From Terriglobia bacterium (GTDB taxonomy: Bacteria; Acidobacteriota; Terriglobia; Terriglobales; Acidobacteriaceae): a DNA stretch of 64,000 nt. The stretch covers positions 1 to 64,000 of the forward strand of contig JAIQFP010000017.1 of assembly GCA_020073165.1 (NCBI GenBank). Direction: 5' to 3'. Each line of letters begins with the position of its first letter. Positions within the stretch are counted from its first letter, which is position 1. Shown here piece by piece: positions 45,259-53,179 of the stretch. Position numbers and translations under genes: made by a program. Under the pieces are notes generated by a model that did no database searches, had not been told where the DNA came from, and was given only the letters and a program-made list of their open reading frames with translations.

Positions 45259-46731
45259 TTATTTATATTTCTGCTCTGCCACCGTGGTCACCACGTCAAA
45301 CAGAATTCGGAAGCCTCGCCGCACTTCCTCCACCCGGATGCGCTCGTCGTTGCCGTGTTCGGTGTTGCCTTCGTCCTCGGTGGCGGTGTAGGGACAAAAA
45401 CCATAAGCCTCGATACCCAGCGGCCGGTAGCGCTGGTTCTCGGTATAGCCGCTGGTCAGGCGGGGAACTACCGGAGTTCCAGGGAAGTAGTGCTCGGTCA
45501 CTTGGCGGATGGCGCTGTACAACTCGGTGTTCGTGGGCGATGAATTGGCCACACGAAACTCTGTGAGCTCCGGCTCGACGGTGACGTTGGGATCATTCAC
45601 CACGCGGCGGATGGTTTCCAGGAACTCTTTGGGATTTGCCCCGGGCAGCAGGCGGACGTCCAGGTTGGCCCAGGCTTCCGGAGGGATGACGTTGGTCTGC
45701 TGGGAGCCGCCCAGCATGGTTAGTGAGATGGTATCGCGCAATAGAAAGTTCAGCGAGTCGTCGCGCCCTACCTCCTCTTGAAAATTCTTGTCGCGCAGAG
45801 CGTCCCGGATATTGCGAAACTGCTTGGCGCGCGCTGACGGCTCGTAAGGCGCCATGTCACGAAAATATTCCTGCACCACGGGCAGCAGCCGCAACGGCGG
45901 CTGGTAAGCAAGAATGCGGTTGAGCGCCTCGACCAGGCGGTTGGGAGCAGAGTCGTCAATGGGGCGCGAAGCGTGTCCCGGACGACCGTGCGCCACCACG
46001 TGCAGCCAGAAAGGCGTCTTCTCGCCCACATCTACGCCGACGTATTTCACGTGCGTGCCTTCGAGCAGGTTCTCGCCACCTTCGTTGATGAGGAACGCGG
46101 CGTTACCCAGCAGCTCACGCTGGTGGGCGATGAACCAATCCGTCCCAGTGCCGTCGGCTTCCTCGTCGCTCACCGCGAGAAAGATCACATCACGATTGAG
46201 CGCTACCTTCTCCCGCTTCAACATCACCATGACGACCAATTGCGCCAGGCCCTCGCTCTTCATGTCCTGGGCGCCGCGGCCGAAGATGGAATCCCCAATT
46301 ACGGCGGCGCTGAAGGGTGGGGCTTTCCAATGGGAAGCATCGCTGGTGACCACGTCCATGTGGTTGAGCAGGATGATGGGGCGCTGGGCGTCGGCGGTGG
46401 TATGAGGGACTCTCGCCCAAAGGTCGGCGCGCCCCGGGGCATAGTCGAAAACACGGGTCTCGATTCCTTCGTCAGCGAGAATCTTCCTGAAGAAGGCTGC
46501 CGCGCGCGCCTCGTTCCCGGGCGGGTTGGTGGTGTCGATCCGCAGGTACTCCCGCTCCCATTGCAGAGCCAGGTCGGAATACTGCTGCAGGCGATCTGCC
46601 GGAACGCTGGCTGAGGCAAGCCCCGGCTTCGGCTGGGCGTGGGCTGCAGAGCTAGAGGTAGAGAACATGAGTGCGAATAGGACCACAAACCACACGCCAA
46701 TGTGGCGACCACTTAGATCGGCTTTGGGCAT
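45259..46731 (-). CDS. Exported M20-family metallopeptidase
   Basis: A 490-residue zinc peptidase of the M20 (ArgE/DapE/carboxypeptidase) family with signal peptide (IGVWFVVLFALMFSTSSSAA). Metal ligands are visible in LNHMDVV, IFGRGAQDMKSEG, DEEADGTG and near the C-terminal NTEHGNDERI. The dimerisation lid domain lies at about residues 210-340. The start at 46731 follows GGAGGTGG; the frame extends upstream to 46788 without a ribosome site. It would cleave peptides outside or in the periplasm; substrate unknown. Confidence 0.9.
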   Translation of the reverse strand: MPKADLSGRHIGVWFVVLFALMFSTSSSAAHAQPKPGLASASVPADRLQQYSDLALQWEREYLRIDTTNPPGNEARAAAFFRKILADEGIETRVFDYAPGRADLWARVPHTTADAQRPIILLNHMDVVTSDASHWKAPPFSAAVIGDSIFGRGAQDMKSEGLAQLVVMVMLKREKVALNRDVIFLAVSDEEADGTGTDWFIAHQRELLGNAAFLINEGGENLLEGTHVKYVGVDVGEKTPFWLHVVAHGRPGHASRPIDDSAPNRLVEALNRILAYQPPLRLLPVVQEYFRDMAPYEPSARAKQFRNIRDALRDKNFQEEVGRDDSLNFLLRDTISLTMLGGSQQTNVIPPEAWANLDVRLLPGANPKEFLETIRRVVNDPNVTVEPELTEFRVANSSPTNTELYSAIRQVTEHYFPGTPVVPRLTSGYTENQRYRPLGIEAYGFCPYTATEDEGNTEHGNDERIRVEEVRRGFRILFDVVTTVAEQKYK

Positions 46732-47088
46732 TCCACCTCCTGGTTGGCTTCCGGGTAACGCCGAACTTTTTATATCAGGTTTTGCCAAATTTACCCTGAG
46801 CGTGGATTTTGTACCCCCGCCGGCCTCGGCGGAGAGCTACAATGTTGTTGCATCCTAAGGGGTTAACTTTTCAGCGGTTTGGCACTTGACCTGTTATAGA
46901 CAGGGTGGGTGCCGGTACGACTGGGCACCGATAGTTCCAGTTTCCCGGTCCTGCGCCGCGTCAGCGCAGGGGCACTGCCCGAAACAGGCATGCCGTTCGA
47001 CCAGAGGGACGCAATTAAATATCACGCAACACGCCGCAAGGCGTGTGGAGTGGAGCTCCCAAGCTCCACCCACTCGGAGGAAGTGGAA
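46732..47088 (+). promoter_or_regulatory. Promoter and long leader of the OmpA gene
   Basis: TACAAT at 46838-46843 could be a -10, giving a leader of about 240 nt to ATG 47089. The leader includes the hairpin TGGAGCT-CCC-AAGCTCCA just before the Shine-Dalgarno GGAGG. I recognise no riboswitch. No coding gene is supported in this stretch. Confidence 0.4.
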
Positions 47089-47988
47089 ATGAAGAATCGT
47101 TTATTCGTAGCGCTGCTCTTGGCCGTTGTTCTCGCTGTGCCGGCCTTGGCGCAGCAGACCAGCTCGACCACCAAGGACCAATCGGCCCAACCTGCCGCCA
47201 GCCAGCCCACGACCACGGCCGACCAGAGTGCCACGACTCAGAGCGCCACCGGCAAACCGCTGCAACCGCCGGCTCATGAAGGCTTCTGGGGCCATCTGAA
47301 TCCGTTCGCCCGCAAGAAGTATGTGCAGCGCCAGACCCAGCCCATCCGGGACCGCCTGAACGAACTGGATGAGTTGACCGCGTCGAACAGCAAGATGATC
47401 AAGGATGTGGATTCGCGCGCGCAGCAGGGCATCCAATTGGCTTCGGCCAAGGCTAACGAAGCCGACCAGCATGCGATCGATGCCGGCAACAAGGCCCAGA
47501 TGGCGCAGCAGACGGCCACCCAGGCCAATACCCGTCTCACCACGGTGGAGCAGGTGGTAGGCAACATCGATCAGTACAAAGCGACTACCCAAACCGAGAT
47601 TCGTTTCCGTCCCGGCCAAAGCGTACTGAGCAAGAACGCCAAGGCCGCACTGGATGACATGGCCACACCGCTGAAGGACCAGCGCGGCTACATCATCGAA
47701 GTGCAGGGCTTCTCCTCCGGTCACGGCCAGGCCGCGATTGCGACCTCGCAGAAGATGGCCGACTCGGTGGTGCGCTACCTGGTGCTCAACCACGAGATCC
47801 CGGTGTACCGGATCTACGTGGTGGGCATGGGCAATGCTCCGACGCCGAACGCCGAGGAGAGCTCCAAGAAGCACGTCAGCGGTGGCCGCGTGGAAATCAG
47901 CCTGTTGAAGAACGATCTGGAGCAACTGGCTGCGACCTCTGCCCCGGCCGTTCCGGCGAGCACGCAGCAGCAGGAACCGCCGAAATAA
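47089..47988 (+). CDS. OmpA-family peptidoglycan-associated protein
   Basis: A 299-residue envelope protein. Signal peptide MKNRLFVALLLAVVLAVPALAQQ, then a low-complexity Thr/Gln/Ser linker, a coiled-coil region with ASAKANEADQHAIDAGNKAQMAQQT (about 100-150) and a C-terminal OmpA domain (about 165-270) with TEIRFRPGQSVLSKNAKAAL and VVGMGNAPTPNA. OmpA domains bind peptidoglycan and tie the outer membrane to the wall. The start is set by GGAGGAAGTGGAA; a frame open upstream to 46909 lacks this. A strong terminator follows it. Confidence 0.88.
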   Translation: MKNRLFVALLLAVVLAVPALAQQTSSTTKDQSAQPAASQPTTTADQSATTQSATGKPLQPPAHEGFWGHLNPFARKKYVQRQTQPIRDRLNELDELTASNSKMIKDVDSRAQQGIQLASAKANEADQHAIDAGNKAQMAQQTATQANTRLTTVEQVVGNIDQYKATTQTEIRFRPGQSVLSKNAKAALDDMATPLKDQRGYIIEVQGFSSGHGQAAIATSQKMADSVVRYLVLNHEIPVYRIYVVGMGNAPTPNAEESSKKHVSGGRVEISLLKNDLEQLAATSAPAVPASTQQQEPPK

Positions 47989-48030
47989 GTTAGGACGACG
48001 GGCTACCGCCCGCACGCCCTCCCCCAGAGA

Positions 48031-48056
48031 GCCTCTTGCGCAAGCAAGAGGCTTTT
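48031..48056 (+). terminator. Intrinsic terminator after the OmpA gene
   Basis: GCCTCTTGC-GCAA-GCAAGAGGC forms a perfect 9-bp stem (48031-48052) followed by TTTTCTGTTT, a textbook Rho-independent terminator. Confidence 0.88.
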
Positions 48057-48062
48057 CTGTTT

Positions 48063-48217
48063 GGCCGTAGCGCTGGCGTCTCGCCGGCCACCCGGGAACC
48101 ACGATCTAGGTCCGGACGGTACTCCGTGGTATGGCGCTATCCGACCGAGGACTGCTTTGCACGTCGTCCAGCGGAGGGTGGCTTCCTCATGGCCGGCGGG
48201 ACGCCGGCGCTACGGCC
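48063..48217. repeat. MITE-like inverted repeat upstream of the permease
   Basis: Arms of 28 bp at 48063-48090 and 48190-48217 are complementary with two mismatches; both contain GGCCGTAGCG and CGCCGGCCA. The 155-bp element carries no gene and ends about 40 bp before the permease start, so it lies in the promoter region. Confidence 0.75.
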
Positions 48218-48239
48218 ACTCCGGTGCTACAGCGCACCG

Positions 48240-48245
48240 TATAAT
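48240..48245 (+). promoter_or_regulatory. -10 element of the permease promoter
   Basis: TATAAT, nine bases before ATG 48255, with no Shine-Dalgarno sequence. The transcript would be leaderless or have only a few bases. It lies right of the inverted repeat. Confidence 0.55.
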
Positions 48246-48254
48246 GGCCCACCC

Positions 48255-49568
48255 ATGGCCAGTACCTCCACCGCGACCAAGTCTGCCATCCGCAAGGCCG
48301 GACTCTTCTTCTTCGTCTGGGTGATGTTCTCCTATTGCACCGGGGGCCCATTTGGGCTGGAGGACATGGTCACCACCTCAGGTCCGGGTATGACGCTGAT
48401 CTATCTGCTGGTGCTGCCACTGTTCTGGTGCATCCCGGTATCGCTGGTTTCGGCCGAACTCACCACCGCCATGCCGGTCGAGGGCGGCTTCTATCGTTGG
48501 GCACGAGCGGGATTCGGCGACTTCTGGGGATTCCTTGCGGGGTGGTGGAACTGGTGCGCGTCATTCCTGCTGGGCGCGGCGTATGCCGTGCAGTTCTCTG
48601 ATTACCTCGGCTTCTACTTCCCGCAATTGACGGGGTGGAGGCATTACATCGTCTCCCTGGTGATTGTGGCCGTCATCACGTGGATTAATGTGCGGGGCAT
48701 CCAGGCAGCAGGGAAATTTGCCACCGCGCTGGAAATTTTCATTCTGCTGCCCGTGCTGGTGCTGAGCGCGATCGGGCTAGCGCATTGGAAGCACAATCCC
48801 TTCGTTCCGCTGGTTCCTCCGCATAAGCCGTCATTTGGCGTATTCGGCGTGGGCCTGGCGCTGGGATTGTGGCTCTACTCCGGCTATGAGCAGATGTCTA
48901 CGGTGGCGGAAGAAGTGGAGAACCCACAACGCAGTTACCCGCTGGCGCTGGCCATCGTGGTGCCCATGTCGATCGCGGTCTACTTCCTACCGACGCTGGC
49001 TTCGCTGGCAGCGCTGGGCAACTGGCAGAGCTGGCACACCCGTTATTTTTCGGATGCAGCGCAACTGGTCGGTGGTCCATGGTTGGGCGCTTGGATGACG
49101 CTCGCCGCGATGGTAACCAACATCGCACTGCTGAATGGAACCATCCTCGCCTCTACCCGCATGCCCTTCGCTATGGCCGAAGATGGATATCTGCCCCACG
49201 CCCTGACCCAGAAGCATCCCCGTTATGGCACACCTTGGATTGCGATCATCGCTTCGGCCGTGGTGTACGGGGTGCTGGCGCAGCAGAACCTTTTGCAGAT
49301 CATTGTTGTGTACAACTGGCTGCGCATTGCGACCACGGTGTTGACCGTGCTTTCGGCATGGAAGCTGCGACGCAAGCATCCCGACATGAGCCGCCCTTTC
49401 GTGATTCCGTGGCGCCGCAAGGGTCTGTACTATGCCGTCGCCGCGCCCCTAATCATGAGCGCAGTGGCGCTGCTGGGAAGCGATCGCTACGGACTGATCT
49501 GGGGGCCCGTGGCGCTGGCGCTCGGTCCGGTTGCGTATTGGGTGATCCGGCAGAAGATCAAAATCTGA
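48255..49568 (+). CDS. APC-superfamily amino-acid/polyamine permease
   Basis: A 437-residue transporter with about 12 TM segments of the APC fold. Near the N-terminus is FGLEDMVTTSGPGMTL, the unwound helix 1 region, and ELTTAMPVEGGFYRWARAGFG, the conserved helix 2-loop 2 signature. It could move amino acids or polyamines by proton symport. The two FAD oxidases converging on its 3' end suggest a joint catabolic role. The frame is open upstream through the inverted repeat, but the ATG after TATAAT is the better start. Confidence 0.88.
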   Translation: MASTSTATKSAIRKAGLFFFVWVMFSYCTGGPFGLEDMVTTSGPGMTLIYLLVLPLFWCIPVSLVSAELTTAMPVEGGFYRWARAGFGDFWGFLAGWWNWCASFLLGAAYAVQFSDYLGFYFPQLTGWRHYIVSLVIVAVITWINVRGIQAAGKFATALEIFILLPVLVLSAIGLAHWKHNPFVPLVPPHKPSFGVFGVGLALGLWLYSGYEQMSTVAEEVENPQRSYPLALAIVVPMSIAVYFLPTLASLAALGNWQSWHTRYFSDAAQLVGGPWLGAWMTLAAMVTNIALLNGTILASTRMPFAMAEDGYLPHALTQKHPRYGTPWIAIIASAVVYGVLAQQNLLQIIVVYNWLRIATTVLTVLSAWKLRRKHPDMSRPFVIPWRRKGLYYAVAAPLIMSAVALLGSDRYGLIWGPVALALGPVAYWVIRQKIKI

Positions 49569-49569
49569 T

Positions 49570-50868
49570 TCAGCTTACCCAGTCGAGAAACTTGTAGTAC
49601 ATCCCGGCAAACGGCAGAAACCAGGGCCGGCCGTTGTACAGACCCAGCGGCGCACCCGGGAAGGGAATGCCGACGAAAGGATTGTCCGGTTTTTCTCCCG
49701 CAATCAGTTCGGCCATCTTCTGTCCCTGCCAGGTGGCCATGGCGACCCCGTGGCCGGCGTAGCCGAGGGCGTAGTAAATGCCGTCCATCTGCCCGGCGTG
49801 GGGCATGATGTCAAACGCGAAATCGAGCGTGCCACCCCAGACGTAGTCCACTTTGATTTCGCGCAACTGCGGGTACACATCAATCATGCCGCGGCGCAGG
49901 ATCTCCGCGCTCTGGCGAATGGAACTCTCGGTTTCCGGAAAGAAGGCGGCGCGCCCGCCGAAGAGCATGCGGCGATCTGGCGTCAGCCGGTAGTAGTAAA
50001 GATAATTCTTGGAGTCGTAAATCATGCGGTTGCGGGGGCTGAGTTCGCGGGCCAGGGCTTCTGACAGAACTTCGGTGGCGATGATGTAGGAGCCAATGGG
50101 AATGATCTTCTTGCGCAGGGCCGGGGTGGCAGGGCCGGTGTAGCCACTGGTGGCGACCAATACATGGCGGGCCCAAAATGCGCCGCGGGACGTGGTCAGG
50201 CGCCAGCCCGGGGCTCCCTGGCGCACCTCGCTCTCGGCCCTTTCGACACATGTGTTCTCGAAGATTGACGCGCCGGCGCGTATCGCCGCCTGCGCCAGCC
50301 CAGCGACGTACTGCGCTGGATTCAGGCCCGCGCTGACTTCATCCACCATGCCTCCGTAATAGATGGATGAGCCGATCTCCGTTTCCAGTTCATGGCGAGG
50401 CACGATGCGCAAGTGATGATTGCACTCGCGGGCGATGACTTCGACCTGGCGGGCGTAAGCGTCGAAGTGCTTCTGCTTGCAGGCGACCTCCAGGTGACCG
50501 CAGCGGGAAAAGTCGCAAGCAATATTTTCTTCGCGGACCAGCCGCTCTACGCAGTCGATGGAGGCCAGCGACGCGGCATACATGCGCTGGGTGCGGTCGC
50601 GTCCATACATGGAGATGAGCTTATTCACACCGAGCTTGAGGCCGGTCAGCACCATGCCACCGTTGCGCGAACTGGCGCCCCAGCCGACGGTCTCTGCTTC
50701 GAGCACGGCGACCTTGGCGCCTTTCTTCGCCAGGGTGCGCGCCGCTGACAACCCGGTAAAGCCCGCTCCGATCACCGCGACTTCGGCGCTCTCAAACAGC
50801 GGCTGCGCCGGATCGGACTTCGGCATCTCTGCCGTGGTCAACCAGTAGTTGTGTTCCCGGATGCTCAT
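49570..50868 (-). CDS. FAD-dependent oxidoreductase, PuuB/DAO family
   Basis: A 432-residue flavoprotein of the DAO superfamily, similar in size to gamma-glutamylputrescine oxidase PuuB. The FAD-binding motif is VAVIGAGFTGLSAARTLAKKG with the SRNGG loop at about residue 65. C-terminal GYAGHGVAMATWQGQKMAELI closes the FAD site. It begins MSIREHNYWLTTAE, like PuuB-type enzymes. Together with the permease and the next oxidase it may oxidise an imported amine or amino acid; the substrate is inferred, not shown. Confidence 0.88.
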   Translation of the reverse strand: MSIREHNYWLTTAEMPKSDPAQPLFESAEVAVIGAGFTGLSAARTLAKKGAKVAVLEAETVGWGASSRNGGMVLTGLKLGVNKLISMYGRDRTQRMYAASLASIDCVERLVREENIACDFSRCGHLEVACKQKHFDAYARQVEVIARECNHHLRIVPRHELETEIGSSIYYGGMVDEVSAGLNPAQYVAGLAQAAIRAGASIFENTCVERAESEVRQGAPGWRLTTSRGAFWARHVLVATSGYTGPATPALRKKIIPIGSYIIATEVLSEALARELSPRNRMIYDSKNYLYYYRLTPDRRMLFGGRAAFFPETESSIRQSAEILRRGMIDVYPQLREIKVDYVWGGTLDFAFDIMPHAGQMDGIYYALGYAGHGVAMATWQGQKMAELIAGEKPDNPFVGIPFPGAPLGLYNGRPWFLPFAGMYYKFLDWVS

Positions 50869-50883
50869 CTCTCTTCGATTCCT

Positions 50884-52038
50884 CTATAGCACGGCAGTCT
50901 CGTGAATCGTCCTGCCCTCCGCAAAGCGAGCCAAGTCCAGCAGCTTGGCATCAATCAATGAAGTCTTTCCGGCCAGAATCAGGTCGGACAAAATCTTCCC
51001 CGTCGCCGGGGCGTGCATCACGCCGTGCCCACTGAATCCATTGGCCAGAAAGAATCCCGGCGCACCTGGTGCCTCGCCCAGGATGGGATGATGGTCCGGC
51101 GTCATCTCGTACAAACCAGCCCAGGCGCGCTTTGGATTCACTGCCAGGTTCTCAAACACCGGCACCCGGTCTGCCGCGCGGGTCAGTATCTTCTCGATGA
51201 ATGACGGTTCGAAATCGGTCTTGTATCCCGGGGTTTCTTCGGGATCGTTCCAGGCCAGCAGAAATCCCAATGCTTCTGGCCGGAAATGAAATCCATTCGA
51301 CATATCAATGATCATCGGCGCGGAGTGCGGGAATTGATCGAAAGGCTCGGTGGGGACCAGCATGCGACGGAGCGGTTCTACCGGGAGGTCAACGCCAACC
51401 ATCTTGGCGATTGACGCCGCCCAGGCTCCCGCCGCGTTGACCACATGCCTGACTGACACCTTTCCTCTTGTCGTTTCCACAACAAACGCCCCATGATCTT
51501 GCTGAATGGCCGAGACCGCCGTGTTCTTCCATAGCCTGGCCCCGTGATCTGCGGCCCAAGTCATGAATCCGATCATCGCGCTATAAGGATCAACGAACCC
51601 ATCGGTCGCGCAGAAACTTCCGCCCAGGATGTCGTCTGCCCGCAGTTGGGGGAACATGCTGCGAATCTCGTCGCCGCTCACCATGCGGACGTTCTTCAAT
51701 CCCAGCGCAATTTGCTTCTCCTGGTTGGTGCGGAGGTAGGCCAGGTGTTTGTCACTGGTCGCGCAGAACAGGTACCCCTGGGGCCGGTAGTCGCACGGGT
51801 GCCCCAGACGCTCCTCGAAGCTGGCATAAAAAGGAATCGAGTACAGCGACATCTGGATATTCACCGGCGTGGAGAACTGGGCCCGTACCCCGCCCATGCT
51901 CTTGCCTGTCGATCCTTTGCCCTGAGCCGTGTCCCGCTCGATGACCAGAACATCTTTGCAGCCCGCCGCGGTCAGGTGGTAGGCAATGCTCGACCCGACA
52001 ATTCCTCCGCCGATGATGACGACTTCTGCTGTCTGCAT
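50884..52038 (-). CDS. FAD-dependent oxidoreductase, sarcosine-oxidase-beta-like
   Basis: A 384-residue DAO-family flavoprotein. The start MQTAEVVIIGGGIVGSSIAYHL gives a GxGxxG FAD motif at the N-terminus; in-frame codons upstream to 52173 do not look like protein. The SMGGVRAQF and NGFSGHGVMHAPATGKILSDL regions are typical of sarcosine/glycine oxidase-like and heterotetrameric sarcosine-oxidase beta subunits. It is upstream of the PuuB-like gene by 15 bases, so the two form an operon. Confidence 0.88.
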   Translation of the reverse strand: MQTAEVVIIGGGIVGSSIAYHLTAAGCKDVLVIERDTAQGKGSTGKSMGGVRAQFSTPVNIQMSLYSIPFYASFEERLGHPCDYRPQGYLFCATSDKHLAYLRTNQEKQIALGLKNVRMVSGDEIRSMFPQLRADDILGGSFCATDGFVDPYSAMIGFMTWAADHGARLWKNTAVSAIQQDHGAFVVETTRGKVSVRHVVNAAGAWAASIAKMVGVDLPVEPLRRMLVPTEPFDQFPHSAPMIIDMSNGFHFRPEALGFLLAWNDPEETPGYKTDFEPSFIEKILTRAADRVPVFENLAVNPKRAWAGLYEMTPDHHPILGEAPGAPGFFLANGFSGHGVMHAPATGKILSDLILAGKTSLIDAKLLDLARFAEGRTIHETAVL

Positions 52039-52192
52039 GAATCCGCCGTGGCGCCGGTGTCCCGCTGGCCAAAGGAGAACCATGCATTGTAGTGCAATGG
52101 CACAACCAGATGCTCTCCGCTGTCCGGCTGAACGACGCACGCAAACCACCGGTAACCTTGAACCAGGATGCATGGAAAACTAAACTTGAGTC

Positions 52193-53119
52193 ATGCACGA
52201 CCACGCCAGCCACAGTGAGAACAATGGCCCTTCGCGGGTGCTGCGCATCTCGCTGGTCGTAACCCTGGGCTACATTGTGCTGCTGGTGGTCGCCGGCATC
52301 CGCGCCCATTCGCTGGCGCTGCTCTCGGAAGCCGGGCACAATCTCTCGGACTTCTTCGCCCTGCTACTTTCCCTGTTCGCCGTGTACCTGCAGGCGCGGC
52401 CGCCGAGTTCCACCAAGACCTACGGCTACCATCGCGCCGGAGTGCTGGCCGCGCTGGTGAATGCCCTGTCGCTGGTGGTGGTGGCGTTCCTGATTTTCTA
52501 CGAGGCGTTCCGCCGGCTGCAGAATCCGGGGCATGTGCATGCCGGCGTCATGATCGGCGTGGCGGCGGCCGGCGTGGTCATGAACGGCGTGATTGCCCTG
52601 CTCCTCTACCGCTCCGGGCGCGATGTCAACATTCGCAGCGCCTTCCTGCACGAGATCGGCGATACCGTCTCCACCGCAGCCGTGATTGTGGGTGGCTGGG
52701 CCATTCTCGCTACCGGGCATGATTGGATTGACTCCGCGCTCTCGGTGGGAATTGGCGCGCTGATCTTGTGGTCCGCCTTCGGCATCGTGCGCGAGACCCT
52801 CAACATCCTGCTCGAAGGCACCCCGCGAGGCATGAAAATCGACCGAATTGAAGCCGCGATTCGCTCGATCGAGGGCGTGAATGATGTCCACGACCTGCAC
52901 GTGTGGAGCATCGGTTCGGAGAGCCACGCCCTTTCCACGCATATCACAATTGCCGACATCCCACCGTCGGTCAGCGAGCGCATTCTTCGAGACGTGAAAG
53001 AAAAACTCCATCAGGACTTCCGCATCGACCACACTACGATTCAGTTCGAGCACGCCGAGTGTGAAGTAGCGCATGGATGCGTGATGCCGGTGGGGGAAGG
53101 AGAGGGACACAGCCACTAG
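52193..53119 (+). CDS. Cation diffusion facilitator (zinc-type) exporter
   Basis: A 308-residue CDF-family metal/proton antiporter of the inner membrane. It has six TM segments with the metal-site residues in SEAGHNLSDF (helix 2) and HEIGDT (helix 5), and the cytoplasmic C-terminal domain (about 205-300) VNDVHDLHVWSIGSESHALSTHI. N-terminal and C-terminal His-rich ends (HDHASHSEN, HSH) fit zinc binding. TAAACT at 52181-52186 lies six bases before the ATG, suggesting a leaderless mRNA. Confidence 0.92.
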   Translation: MHDHASHSENNGPSRVLRISLVVTLGYIVLLVVAGIRAHSLALLSEAGHNLSDFFALLLSLFAVYLQARPPSSTKTYGYHRAGVLAALVNALSLVVVAFLIFYEAFRRLQNPGHVHAGVMIGVAAAGVVMNGVIALLLYRSGRDVNIRSAFLHEIGDTVSTAAVIVGGWAILATGHDWIDSALSVGIGALILWSAFGIVRETLNILLEGTPRGMKIDRIEAAIRSIEGVNDVHDLHVWSIGSESHALSTHITIADIPPSVSERILRDVKEKLHQDFRIDHTTIQFEHAECEVAHGCVMPVGEGEGHSH

Positions 53120-53122
53120 CCG

Positions 53123-53157
53123 ATTGAAGATTGTTGATTTGTGATTGTTGATTCAGG
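53123..53157. repeat. Heptad array between the CDF and ligase genes (site 5)
   Basis: Five units: ATTGAAG, ATTGTTG, ATTTGTG, ATTGTTG, ATTCAGG. It begins four bases after the CDF stop and lies before the ligase stop (convergent). The complement of the unit is CAACAAT, the same as site 4. Confidence 0.8.
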
Positions 53158-53179
53158 CGCGACAGGCACATTTCAACCT

